DNA of 64,000 bases, taken from Diphasiastrum complanatum. Taxonomy: Eukaryota > Streptophyta > Lycopodiopsida > Lycopodiales > Lycopodiaceae. Location of the stretch: positions 37,112,991 through 37,176,990 of the forward strand of contig CM055109.1 of NCBI GenBank assembly GCA_029204225.1, in the 5' to 3' direction. Position 1 is the first letter of the stretch. Every line of letters begins with the position of its first letter. Of this stretch, positions 32,278 through 43,913 are shown in pieces. The notes beneath the pieces are model-generated. The model was not told the origin of the DNA. It ran no database searches and was given only the letters and a program-made list of their open reading frames with translations. The position numbers and the translations under genes were made by a program.

Positions 32278-33838
32278 TTATACATGCCCAATAGTATGGG
32301 TTTGATACCTATAGGTGCATTTAGAATCAAAGAATTACAAAAAGAAAGCAATACAGAGTGTCAATTCGAATTCTCAAACGGTATGGTTGTACCTTATTTC
32401 GGAATGTCACCACATATTCCCTCCCTAGAGTGACCCCCCTCACAACTCAGCCATGGGTAATGTGGTAGGTGTGAGGCCAGAGGCCTCAAGCAATGTTTTT
32501 CTCTGGCCTCAAGCAATGTTTGTCCCCTAGGGAGCTACAAAAACACCTAAGCTTTATTTTTCACTTCTGAAATTTTTTGGAACTCCACATGAAGATGTAA
32601 AGAAATATGTAAGAATCTCCAAAAGAGCTTGTTTATTAAATCAAGTTGTGGAAGAGACTCGTCAAATGCTATTATTCAACAAGACATGACAAGGTGTTGT
32701 TTCAAATTGGTATTATAATGTCTGCACACAAGCTCACAAAACCCTAAGGAAATACTCTTCATTACCCAGCAAATTTGTCACTTTATTAATCTCAAGAAAA
32801 TGTACATATATCAACAAGCAATCATGAGATTTGTAGCGGGTATTTCCTATCCACCTTCAACCCTAGATCCAAGCACATTCAAGCATCAAAGGATGAAGAG
32901 AATTATAACTTGTCACGCGGAAGTTCATTCTTGTGAGAGCAATAGCATAGTTTAAATTCATATACATGCTTATGATTTCACAATTAACACTACGATCCAC
33001 TAACACTAACCATTAATACTACGATTCATTAACACTATCCAACCAAAGATCAAACTTACTTTTCTCTCTCTCTTTCTTCTCTCACAAAAAGTATAATTAG
33101 AATCAATCCCAACAATTAGCAAATCCAATAATATCAGAATCCAAATAAAGCATGAGACATGAAACAAGAAAGAAGATCAAGGACATCCAATTTCATTTTG
33201 ATAGAGGTTCCACCTGCTTTATTGAAACAGACATGTAAAATGAAATACAAAGTACCACAATATATAATGGATTTTAGGACTTTGGTCTTTTAAATCCTAT
33301 TGGCCAATTTCCACCTCCCTTATTCAACATTGATTTTATGATACCTATCATAGGCTTGGCCACATACCATCATGTCTTTTAATTATGGACGTACATCAAT
33401 CCTTGGCAGTAGGCAAAAATATTTCAGCTTGATAAATGTAGAAGTGATTAAGTTCTTTGCGTTTTCAATGATATAGCATACTATGTACCATTTGTAGACA
33501 ACATGATTTGCAGACATATCTTTTAGCTAGTAAGAAAATAAACAACATAATAATGAAGTATAAAAATAGATTTCACCCCCAAAGCAAAGTAGAATAAATT
33601 TTAAAAACCTAAAAACAATGTAGCATGCCATGTGCTATCATTTTGACGTTATTTTAAAACACTAAACTCACAAAACTTGTAGATGATTTACTCGCAAAAT
33701 GCCAAACCCCCCTCTCACTTATTAACTAGGGTTAGGGTTGCCTTGGGATTTGCAAGCCCTCCAACAATATCCCCCACCAAAACTGGTGGCGGTCCCATGA
33801 CACCTCGTGAGAGTCTTTATTTTGGGCTCTGATTAGCC
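32278..33838. other. Stretch without a recognisable gene
   Basis: AT-rich with frequent stops on all frames. Near 33726-33740 there is a short AGGGTTAGGG, too short to be telomeric. Confidence 0.5.
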
Positions 33839-34924
33839 TCACGTCGGAACTTTTATTAGATGGTATTGGACTTTTTCCATAAATTCCAGGCGCAGCTCAT
33901 TGAAATCTTGTGCATGTGGAAAAAAACATTTATGGGCCCCGAACAACCAATTTGATGTTGTCCACATAATGAATTTATGCTCCCAAGTTCCATTTATCTG
34001 ATGCCATAGGAAGATTTGGATCAAAACACAAGGTAGGCAAATAGTCGTCCCATCTCATAGGAATTGAAGCCAATGTAGCCAGATCTTTTGCAAAAATGGT
34101 TGACTACCTAACCGTCGGATCTGGTGAAAAGAGATACTTCTGGGCATAGAGGCTTGGAGAGCTCTATGGAAATACACCGATATGTTCCAATTGAATGCTT
34201 GATGGATGATTGGCCAATTTGTTGTGTGGATCATGATTTTATCCAAAGCAACACCGCAATCTTTTCATCGATTTCTTTGTAGCATAGGCATGTAATAAGG
34301 ATCGATCCACAAATGCCTAGGACTTGCCACGTAACTCCTTATAGAATCTGGAGTTTTCTCAAAAATTGTTTTCCTCCAGGGGATTGCTGGCAGCTTATCT
34401 AGTTCCTTCTCCACTTCGATTTCCAAAGTCTTGAATTTTTCGACCCAGCCGCCTCGCAATGATTCATGAGGATGCTATTAAAGAAAGTTCTAAATTTTTT
34501 TCTCTAGACTGACTGGTCATTGAAAAAGTGGAGTGGTCGTTCCACTTCTGTTTGAGGGACCCACTTCTTGAGCTGGAGGTGCTTGTGATGGATCGACGTC
34601 CATTTGCCCAATGCCCGAATCATCCTGCCCCTGATCTTGCGGTGGTGGCGAAAAGGTTGGCATGACCGGCATGTGGATTGGTGGAGAAGTTTGAAGGATG
34701 GCAGTTGTTTACTGTTCATATTCCTTTATGATCAATTTTGCCTTGGCTAACTCTGCGACGACTTTGTCCTTGAATTCGTCAAACCTAGCTTGGAAACCTG
34801 ATAGAGCTTGTTTGTAGGTCTCAACTTTCCAAAGCAGATATGTTATCTCATTTTGAGAGACAAGATGCTCTGCTACAAGGGTATGAAGTGTGAAGGATCT
34901 CAGATCAATGATGATCCAATCCAC
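33839..34924 (-). pseudogene. Unknown decayed coding region
   Basis: Several short minus-strand frames follow one another: 34924-34709 (coiled-coil-like, ALSGFQARFDEFKDKVVAEL), 34719-34504, 34459-34265 (VEKFKTLEIEVEKELDKLP), 34246-34055 and 34024-33839. The consistent strand and composition suggest one broken gene, possibly another element-borne antisense ORF. No family recognised. Confidence 0.35.
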
Positions 34925-35039
34925 AAGAAGATCTTGGGTTACAAAAGAAGCTACTCTACCAATCTCAGCAATGTAGAAAAATCAGCATCTACACACAAAA
35001 CGAGATGCAAACTCTAATAGAACTTGATCAAACATGAAT

Positions 35040-35534
35040 CAAAGATAAATTATTGTTTTTGTCCATACAAAGCCAACAAGCTACTATATTTCACACGTGT
35101 GGATCCAAAAATAACAAATATAGATCATTCTACACATAGAATTGCATGCAATCACAAGTATAATGCACCAATGGATAGTAAAACTCAAGAGAACCATGTA
35201 TAAGCATGAAATGAGATGGAGAAGAGAGAAGATATGTCTCTCCACGAGTTACATCCTTTTATAACAGGTCCAAACTCTATTTGGCCACTTGGCTTTCCCA
35301 CCAAAATGCAAACCTTACTATTTTTGAATCTAGACTCAAAGTACCCAACATTCAAATTTGAATCTACTCAAACTCGACTTCTAAATTTCTCCCACTTTCA
35401 AAAAGTGTTTATTCAAATGAAATTTAGACTAATGAGCTTTGAAAAGTCAAACTCTAAGTCTATAACAAAGTTGGCCTCAATTTGTCAAATATAAAAATGT
35501 AGCAAATATGATCAAACTAGATGAATCTTTCACA
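35040..35534 (-). repeat. 3' LTR of copia-4, left edge unresolved
   Basis: In plus orientation the LTR ends TTTCACA at 35534, directly followed by a polypurine tract (GAAGAGGGAG on the minus strand). The palindrome CACACGTGTG, as in the copia-1 LTR, occurs near 35093. The left boundary is a guess because the partner LTR is missing. Confidence 0.45.
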
Positions 35535-38500
35535 CTCCCTCTTCAACTAGTTTTAGCATAGACTTTGATAACACTCCAAGTGATGTCCTATGCTTCATGA
35601 ACAAGTCCTTTTCCAATGCTTTGGTGAAGATATCAGCTACACATTCCCTTGACACATGTTGAAGCTCCACCTCCTTTGCAATGACTTGCTCTCTCACAAA
35701 ATGATATTGCACCTCAATATGCTTGCTCCTAGCATGAAAGATAGGATTGGTTGCCAACCTTTGGGCTGATTGATTGTCACAAAAGATGATTGGGCTCTCT
35801 GAAAAATCCAGCAAGTGAAGATCCTTGATCATCCTCTTGATCCATACCATCTCCTTTGTGCAATGCCACATCACCTATGAAAATACAATGAGCACTAATG
35901 GATTTCTTATTCATTACATCTCCAATATAGTTCGAATCTAAAAATCCAAAAAGATTAGATGATGATCCCTCATACAATATGCCAAAATCTCGAGTTCCAA
36001 TGATGTACCTCAAAACTCGTTTTCCTAGCTTCCAATGCTCCTCACTAGGATCTTGCATGAATTGACTCAATCTTCCAACACAATAGCTTAGATCGGGTCT
36101 AGTAATGGCTAGATAGATGAGTGAACCAACTAGCTTTCTATAGAGAGTAATGTCCTTGAAGGATCTTTCACTACCTCTTATAGTTAGCTTTACATGAGAC
36201 TCCATAGGTGTATCACTAGCTTTTGCATCTACCATATGAAATCTTTCTAGAATAGAATTAGGATACTTCTCTTGACAAATGAAAGTAGATTGAGAAGATC
36301 TAATGACTTATATTCCCAAAATGTAATGCAAGTTACCAAGATCATGCACCTCAAACTCCTTCTTAAGAGCACTCTTGATATCCTCCAAATCTTAATTGTC
36401 TCCACCACTCAAGACAATATCATCCACATAGATTAGCAAGATGGTAACATCATTTCCAGCAAACCTATAATAAAGTGAATGATCATACTCACTCATAACA
36501 AAGCCTTGAGAGAGTATAAAAGTGTTAAGCTTAGCATACCCACTCCTTGGTGTTTGCTTAAGGCCATACAAACTCTTTTGTAGTAGACACATGTGATTTG
36601 GCTTTGTTGATGAAATGTAGCTCTCGGGTTTCTCCATGTACACTTCCTCCTCAATATCACCATTCAAGAATGCATTTGTAATGTCCATTTGCCATAGATC
36701 TCATCCATAAAGTGTATCAAGTGAGACGATGACTCGAATGCTTACCTCTTTGCCACGGGTGCAAAAGTCTCATCATAGTCAATCTCTTGTTGTTGAGCAT
36801 ATCCTTTTGCCACTAACCTTGCCTTGTACTTGTTGATAGATCCATCTTGGTTTGTCGTCACCTTGAAGATCCATTTGCATTTCTTGTCCTTAGGTAACTC
36901 CACCAATCTCCATGTTCCATTCTTCATAAGAGCTTGATACTCAAGTTCCATTGCTTGGATCCACTCCTCTTCTTTCCTTGCTTCAACTATAATTGTGGTT
37001 CAGCAAAAGAGGTTAGGAAAGCAACATAATTTCCAGAAACTACTTGCTTACTCTTTTCATCATATGTGAGCCTTGAAGGTACTTGTCTTTCCCTTGATGT
37101 TCTCCTTGGCTTTTGACTTGATGAAGGTCCATCATCATCACCATCTAAAGTAGGATCCTTTACATCAACATCAAGAATGTTAGATCCATCCATCAATCAT
37201 GCTTGAAGACACTTTGGAATGTTCCCCTCATCGAAAATGACATCTCCTTGTAGGCTTTACTCACCTCACTATATCCAACAAAAATACCTCTTCTTGAAGA
37301 TGGATCTTCCTTGGTCCTATCATCAAGAGTAATGTTGACATAGCATGTGCATCCAAAAGTTCTGACACTCGGCCTCCTCTTTACTAGCATCTCAAAATGT
37401 GTCCTTCCATCCAAAAGAGCACTCGGCCATCTATTGCACAAGAAATTGGCACACAACAAAGCTTAATCCCAAAATGGTTTGTCAAGATTAGCACTTAACC
37501 TCATGGCTTTAGCACTTTCACATAAAGTCCTATTCTTTCTCCACTTTTTCAGCCACTCCATTTTGTTGTGGGGTCCTTGTTGTTGTATACTCCCTCTTGA
37601 TCCCATACTCATCACAAAAGGCCTTGAACTTGGTAGATATGTACTCACCACCATTATCACTGCTTAAGCACTTGATCTTTGTGAAAAATTGGTTCTCCCT
37701 TGCATTTTTGAACTTGATAAAGACATCATACACTTCATCCTTGTTCTTTAGTAGATAGATCCAACAAAATATACTAAAATCATCAACGAAAGTTACATAC
37801 ATCTCAACTCCACTATTGCTAATTGTAGTAAATCCATGAATATCCGAATGTACAAGTTGAAAAGGCTTTGTAGATCTATGTGACTTAGACAAAGCACAAA
37901 ACTCACAAACATGATTGATGCTACTTAAGGAACTTGGAAGACCTATCACAACCTTCTTTCTAGCCATTACCTCCAATGACTTGAAGTTGAGGTGTCCAAT
38001 CCTTTTATGTCAAACCTCTTGAATAGGTATTTGCTCTCTTGCAACACATCCAACTTACACAAGCATCTAGTTTGAACAACTTCCCTTGCCTTTTACCTTT
38101 CCAATCAAGACATCCTTCCTTTTGAGCTTACAAGGATCTCCATCAAACTCAACCTTGAGGCCTTTACTTAGCATTTGACTCACACTAATAGATGGAATAA
38201 ATAAAACATCCTGCAAATGAACATTCCTATTTGTAGAGAGAGAAATAGGAATTGTGCCAATCTCTTTGATTGCACACTCGCCATCATTGGCCGTGTAGAT
38301 CACTCTCTTGTCATCTCCATATGCCAACATAAAGACATCACAAAAGCATCATCATTTGCATCTTGAACATCCAAACCATCCTCATCAAGAGTAAGATTAC
38401 CTTGTTTGTCTCCTTGATCTCTCTTCGTCTTATAGCACTCACTTGCAAAGTGTCCTTTGATGCCACAATAGAAGAACTTGAGCTTTGATCTATCCTTCTT

Positions 38501-39176
38501 TTTGCCACTTGAAGAAGCATCCACTTGATGTTGCCCTTTAGACCACTTAATTTTGAATTTGCCCTTTGTGAACATAGCCTCCTCTTGAAGTGTCGATGTA
38601 GATCCACTTTTTGCTTGAAGCCTATATTCTTCTTGAAGATCCATCAAACTTGGCAAAGTCTTTTGAATAGCAATACTTTGAACAATGTTAGCATGAGCAT
38701 CCAACAATCCATTAAGTATAACTTGAACAAGCTCTCCTTCCTTAATTAATGCTTTCATCAATGCAAGCCAACTTATCATTCAATGCTTTCATCCTCAAAA
38801 CAAAAGTACTTGGACTTTTTTCATTCTTTTGAAAACAAGAAAAGATTTGCCTTCTTAGAGTCAACACTCTAGAAGTAGACTTGGATTCATAAAGCTTCTT
38901 CAATGAATCCCAAGCATTCTTAGATGAAGTACACTTACCAACTTCCTTAAGAAGCTTATTGGTAACATTCATCTTGATAATGTGTAGAGCCCTTTTGGCC
39001 CTCTTATCATACCTCATTTGATCTTGTTGTGTTGCTAGTCTCTCCTCCAAACCTACAACAATATCCAAAATATCATTTATTTCAAGAAGTGATTTCATCC
39101 TCACTTTTCACAATGAAATAGTTACTTGAGGTAAATCTATCATTAACTCCCAACATAACTCCACTTGATGTTGCCA
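35535..39176 (-). pseudogene. copia-4 gag-pol relic
   Basis: Minus-strand order: gag from MATSSGVMLGVNDRFTSSNY at 39174, a frameshift, gag core (39104-38742), knuckle FYCGIKGHFASECY, then pol. The protease motif is deleted near 38330, where the frame passes straight to YTANDGECAIKEIGT. Integrase 37976-37193 keeps HSDIHG, SDNGGEY and NGVAEK. RT 36951-36392 includes MDITNAFLNGDIEEEVYM, YGLKQTPRSG and an intact YVDD. RNase H 36235-35530 ends with IFTKALEKD. There are many frameshifts and stops. No 5' LTR: gag joins directly to a gypsy relic. Confidence 0.85.
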
Positions 39177-40130
39177 TGTAACAATGACCTAACTGAAAAA
39201 TCATAGCCAACGCTTCTTGTTCTGTGGTTGAATAGTTCATTTCAGCATCAATAATTCGTCGGCTAGTGAATATGATCAAATAATCTTTCTTATACTCCCT
39301 CGATTGTGTCAAGACAAATCCAATAGCAAATTTAGATGCATCAGTATGCACATGGAATTCTATTGTCCAATTAGGAGCTCATAATATAAGTGTAAAAGCT
39401 AAGACTTTCTTCAGTTTTTCATGCTTCCAATGCCTCACCTATCCAAATTGGTACAATAGTCAATATATATATAGGTCTTGCGAGATCAACAAAGAATAAG
39501 ATGAATATCTGATAATAATTTGCATGACCCATAGAAATGTAAACTCCTTTGATTGTTTCAGGTGGAGCAATTCAATTATAATCTTGATGTTGAAATAGCC
39601 TGTAGCATTTCCATGCCTTGAAATTACATGTCCAAGAACAACTCCATGAGTAATCCAAATTTGACACATTCTGGATTGAAAGAAAATCTGGTACTTACGA
39701 CAACGTTAAAGCACTTTTTCCAAATGTTCCAGATGGTTTGTTTCAAAAATATGGACTCCAAGATCATCCAAATAAATTTCAACAAATTTTTGCAAGTACT
39801 CTTTGCAAGCAAACTGCATAACCCATTGAAAAGAACTCGGTGCATTACAAAAAACCAAATGGCATAACTTTAGAAGGATAGGGCCCTCATTCTGTTGCAA
39901 AAGTCATTTCATGTTTAAAATTTGCTCATCAACCATTCTCATCATAAGATAAAACATGACTAATATGAATAAGTTCATCTTCAATTGAATCCAAAATTGG
40001 ATTGGTTAATATCCATGCTACATTCATCATATTGACTGGAAATGTAATGAATGTATCAAGAGTACAATCAACCATAAGAATATCACTTAATTCTAATTTG
40101 TCATTACATCGACACATGTAGCCCTCTGTA
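39177..40130 (-). pseudogene. Gypsy RT and RNase H relic
   Basis: Minus strand: RT at 39900-39700 with FCNAPSSFQWVM and EIYLDDLGVHIFETNHLEHL (catalytic DD kept), and RNase H at 39351-39180 with MHTDASKFAIGFVLTQ and EMNYSTTEQEALAMI. Frameshifts lie between them. The RNase H frame is continuous with the copia-4 gag start. Confidence 0.75.
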
Positions 40131-40909
40131 CAATCAACATTTGCTAGTGCTTAATTCCAATTAACATTATTAATTTGAGAATCGTAATAAACTCCCAAAG
40201 CTTTTCTCTTTGCTTTGACACACTCATGGGCATTACAAGATTCGTCTACTACTTTTTCATCTTCTTTGTTTCCATCTTTTGCTAATATCACTCATATTGT
40301 GAAATTTTCTAACAATGTCACTCCAACTTTCCTACATTTCTCTCAACAACTATCAACTTTGGGTCTTAATATCAATCCCTCTAAGTGCGTAACTTGCTGT
40401 CCTCAAAACCTTCTTGTTAGTTCCATCTACATACAAATTTTAATACTCTGCTTATTGGGATTCAAATATCCAATATTTCTATAGAAGGCTATCACCATCC
40501 ATAGCACATGATTTGCATGTGAAATGATGCCTAAATGTTATGATGTTTTCTTATTTTTGATATTTTTGTTTTTATGATTTTTTGTTTCTATGGTTTGATT
40601 TCTCTTCTATCTAGTCGTCTTTGGCTCTAGATCTTTTTCACATGAGACCAATATTCTCAAAGGAGGTGGACAATGTATTGAAAGTTCTACTTGTGGATCT
40701 TAATGATCATTACTTGATGAATAATAATTTAACACCTTTTTTGCTTGAATGTAGATCTTATGGAGATTAGTTTGTGGATGAACGATTTTGCTAAATAATA
40801 TGCTTGATTGTGATAACTTGATTAAACAATAACAATACAAACATTCACATCAAAAATATCACTTGCAAATAAAATAAGGAGCCTTTGCCAATCGATGTAG
40901 GAAGAGAAG

Positions 40910-40911
<2 letters not shown>
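40131..40911. other. Stretch without a recognisable gene
   Basis: No domain is seen. A weak plus-strand frame at 40215-40484 may be part of a decayed element (LSTLGLNINPSKC resembles RT-like sequence), but this is not firm. Confidence 0.35.

Positions 40912-40990
<79 letters not shown>
40912..40990. repeat. (TC)n microsatellite, about 39 units
   Basis: Uninterrupted CT dinucleotides over about 78 bp. Confidence 0.98.
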
Positions 40991-40991
<1 letters not shown>

Positions 40992-41119
40992 AATAAAAAA
41001 AGTCCTCAAAAAATAGTGTCACATGCTCTTATATAGGCAAAACTAGGGTTAGGGTTGAGTGCCCCATCTCAAATTTCCCAAACTTTTATACCACATGCCC
41101 TCTAAGCTTAAGTACCACC

Positions 41120-41122
<3 letters not shown>

Positions 41123-41187
<65 letters not shown>
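41123..41187. repeat. (AG)n microsatellite, about 32 units
   Basis: Uninterrupted AG dinucleotides. It is complementary to the CT tract 132 bp to the left, so the two could form a long hairpin. Confidence 0.98.
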
Positions 41188-41189
<2 letters not shown>

Positions 41190-42940
41190 CATATTCTTGA
41201 AACTTGTGGTTAAAACCAATTACATGATGAAATCCCAATCGCCCTCCCCTTTTATTGCAATTTTTAAAAACGACTAATTGAAATCTAGCTTGTTTGTTGT
41301 GATGGAAAGTGTATTTCGTTATGGATGAAGAAGCGTTCCGAAAAGTTGTGAACCTTTAGTTTTCTCAACTGGATGTAGACAAAGATGGCATGTTGTCCCG
41401 AGCAAAGCTGTTGGCTGAATTTGACAGATCGAATATATTCCAAAACTCTAAAAACATCATGCCTCACCTTTATAAATCATTAGAACCTACTATTGCCAAC
41501 AAGTTTCTACCACTTCACAACACATTCACACACGTGCAATATTTAGACATACCATGGTTGCAGAAGCTATTGCTTCACACCTTCCTGTACTACCTAAACT
41601 TGCAACTATTTTAGCTAGTGACTTCATCTTTCGTTAATAAAACAAAAAATTTCTCTTCCATAAGGGAGCTAGAGGCAAATCATTGAAAACTATTGTGTTA
41701 AGAGGACGTTATGGTGCAAGACATACATTTTTTATGTAAGTTGCACATAAGAAAGTCCTACGTTATCAATATTCATCATTGCGGAAAAATTTTATCTATA
41801 ACATTACAAAATTGTGGAGTTTTGTTTGCTGCTCTTATATACCAAATAAAATAAATCCTTCAAACAGTTTGAAATAATATTGACTTATAAGATTCCCCAA
41901 TGTTTTGGATGCAAACTCTATAGAGTTGACCAAGTCGTCAATTTCTCACATTGCAATAACAGTACTATACGCCAGATACAAGCTGATCACTTCTTCTAGA
42001 AATAAATTGTAGATTTTCTTACCCTATAAGAGATTGGATATTCTGCTGAATAGTACATCCCGTGTACAAATGGATAACTTTGGTGCATCCCTGCGGCTTT
42101 TGAAAACCCACAACAATTGAGCCAAAAAGAGCACGCATTTATAACAAACCTCAATACAAGTAACTTTCTTGACAAAATAACCTAAAGCCCATCCATCAAT
42201 ACTAAAATTAAATGATCCCACCCACAAAAAATACAAAGACCCAATAGTCTTAAAATTCTAAGAATGTGCTGAAACAAGGATAAAATATCTAAATGTAAAT
42301 ATCTACTTCCAAAGTTAGCTAGTAATCAATGAAATATACCTCGTAAATCACAAAACCAACTGGGACTTAATGTCAAAACTAAAATTGTTTGTTCCCACTA
42401 GCATTCCTACAAAAAGACTCCAAAATTCAATATCTGAAACTCACATTGTACTGCTAACAAAAAGATTCATACATAACTTAAAGTTCACACCTCAATAGCC
42501 AAAGCTGAAAACAAGTAAAATATCATATGATTCCTTCACAAGCTAAATCTTACATTTTTGAACATGTTGCGCACCTAAATCTCGAGCACAAATCGAATCC
42601 CCAAGTACTCACAGACATCCTAGTGTAGCTGAACATGAAGAAGATTATCACTAAGAACAAAGCCATTCTCTCACAAAAAGTGAAACCTCTCCAAACAGGA
42701 TATGGTTTTCTACCATCATCTCACTGGAAGAAACTCATGAACAACTGGAATCTCATAAAACACAGGTAGCTTGAATTCCAGCAAGGATCAAAAGAAGCCA
42801 AATTGATTGAGCAAAGCCCTAAAATGAAAGAGAACAGTAACAGAATGATTTGCTATGCAGATTAGTTTGAAGTAGCCAGTTCTATGTTAAACCAGCAGAA
42901 GCAGAAGCACCAGCAGCATCTTGAAGCTTGACTACCAATC
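41190..42940. other. RAE1 3' flank, no other gene seen
   Basis: AT-rich. The part nearest 42940 is probably the RAE1 3' untranslated region on the minus strand. No clear poly(A) signal stands out. Confidence 0.4.
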
Positions 42941-42991
42941 TCATTTTCTTCCACTAGTAGCAACTCTAGGTTTAGCCTTGATTTCAGATTC
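42941..42991 (-). CDS. RAE1: RAE1 terminal coding exon
   Basis: Acceptor TGCAG at 42992, then [16 protein letters not shown] and TGA. Confidence 0.92.
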   Translation of the reverse strand, partial: ESEIKAKPRVATSGRK

Positions 42992-43855
42992 CTGCAGCCA
43001 CCAGAGAGCCAATTATAACTGACTGTAGGAAATAAAAAGCTTTGAGTTTCTTTTTACTACCATAGCTACAAATGGTATTTTCGACATGGTGGAAAATAGA
43101 TATAGAGAAACCGTTAATGCAGAAAGGCATAGAACTCATAACTTCAAAGACCCTTCTTACAAATAAGAGTGAGCAGCATGTGTATTGCCCTCCTGATGGG
43201 AATGACACCCATCTATGATCAAATATCAAAATCTCAGTTTACAAAAGCTTCAGCTACAAGCATGTTCAAAACTAGTAGACACTTACTCGTGAATGCCAGC
43301 AAAGCTGCATAATGCACACCCTAGTTGACATTAGCATAGACATGAATGCTATTTTGTGATAGAGATGGGAAAAAAGACTTTCAACAAAGAACCAGCTAAC
43401 TAACTAAGAAAAGAAAAATATCTCTTCGGTGCTCTAACTCTCAACCTAACTCTGAACAATCTCTAACAAGCGTCAATGAAAGGCTCTCGCGCAAGAGGCA
43501 ACTTTAAATACAGTTTGAAAATTTTCTCTTGACTAAAAGGCTCTCACGTAGGAGGCGTCATTGAGTGATCAGTTTCAAATGGGGTGACCAGAAAATGTTG
43601 ACCCTCCCGGAAAATAACCCTTTTTCCTATAGCATTTGCTTCCTCAATGAGCTGCTTCCGTTCCTTTGAAGGCAGGCTCATTTATCCATGTCCACTGGCT
43701 GGAGGTCCGTCCGTGGAGGCAGAGTGATGGAGACACGGAGCTAGGCCATCGCTATCTGTCCACTGGCTGGAGGCAGCAGAGCGATGGAGCTGGAGTGCTA
43801 GACCATCGTTGACTGCTCGCGAGAGAGAGAGAGCGCTAGACCATCGCGCGTGCAC

Positions 43856-43913
<58 letters not shown>

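Noticed and set aside
41044-41056. AGGGTTAGGG, telomere-like; also at 33726-33740
   Set aside because: Only about two repeats at each place, in otherwise ordinary DNA; too short for an interstitial telomere.
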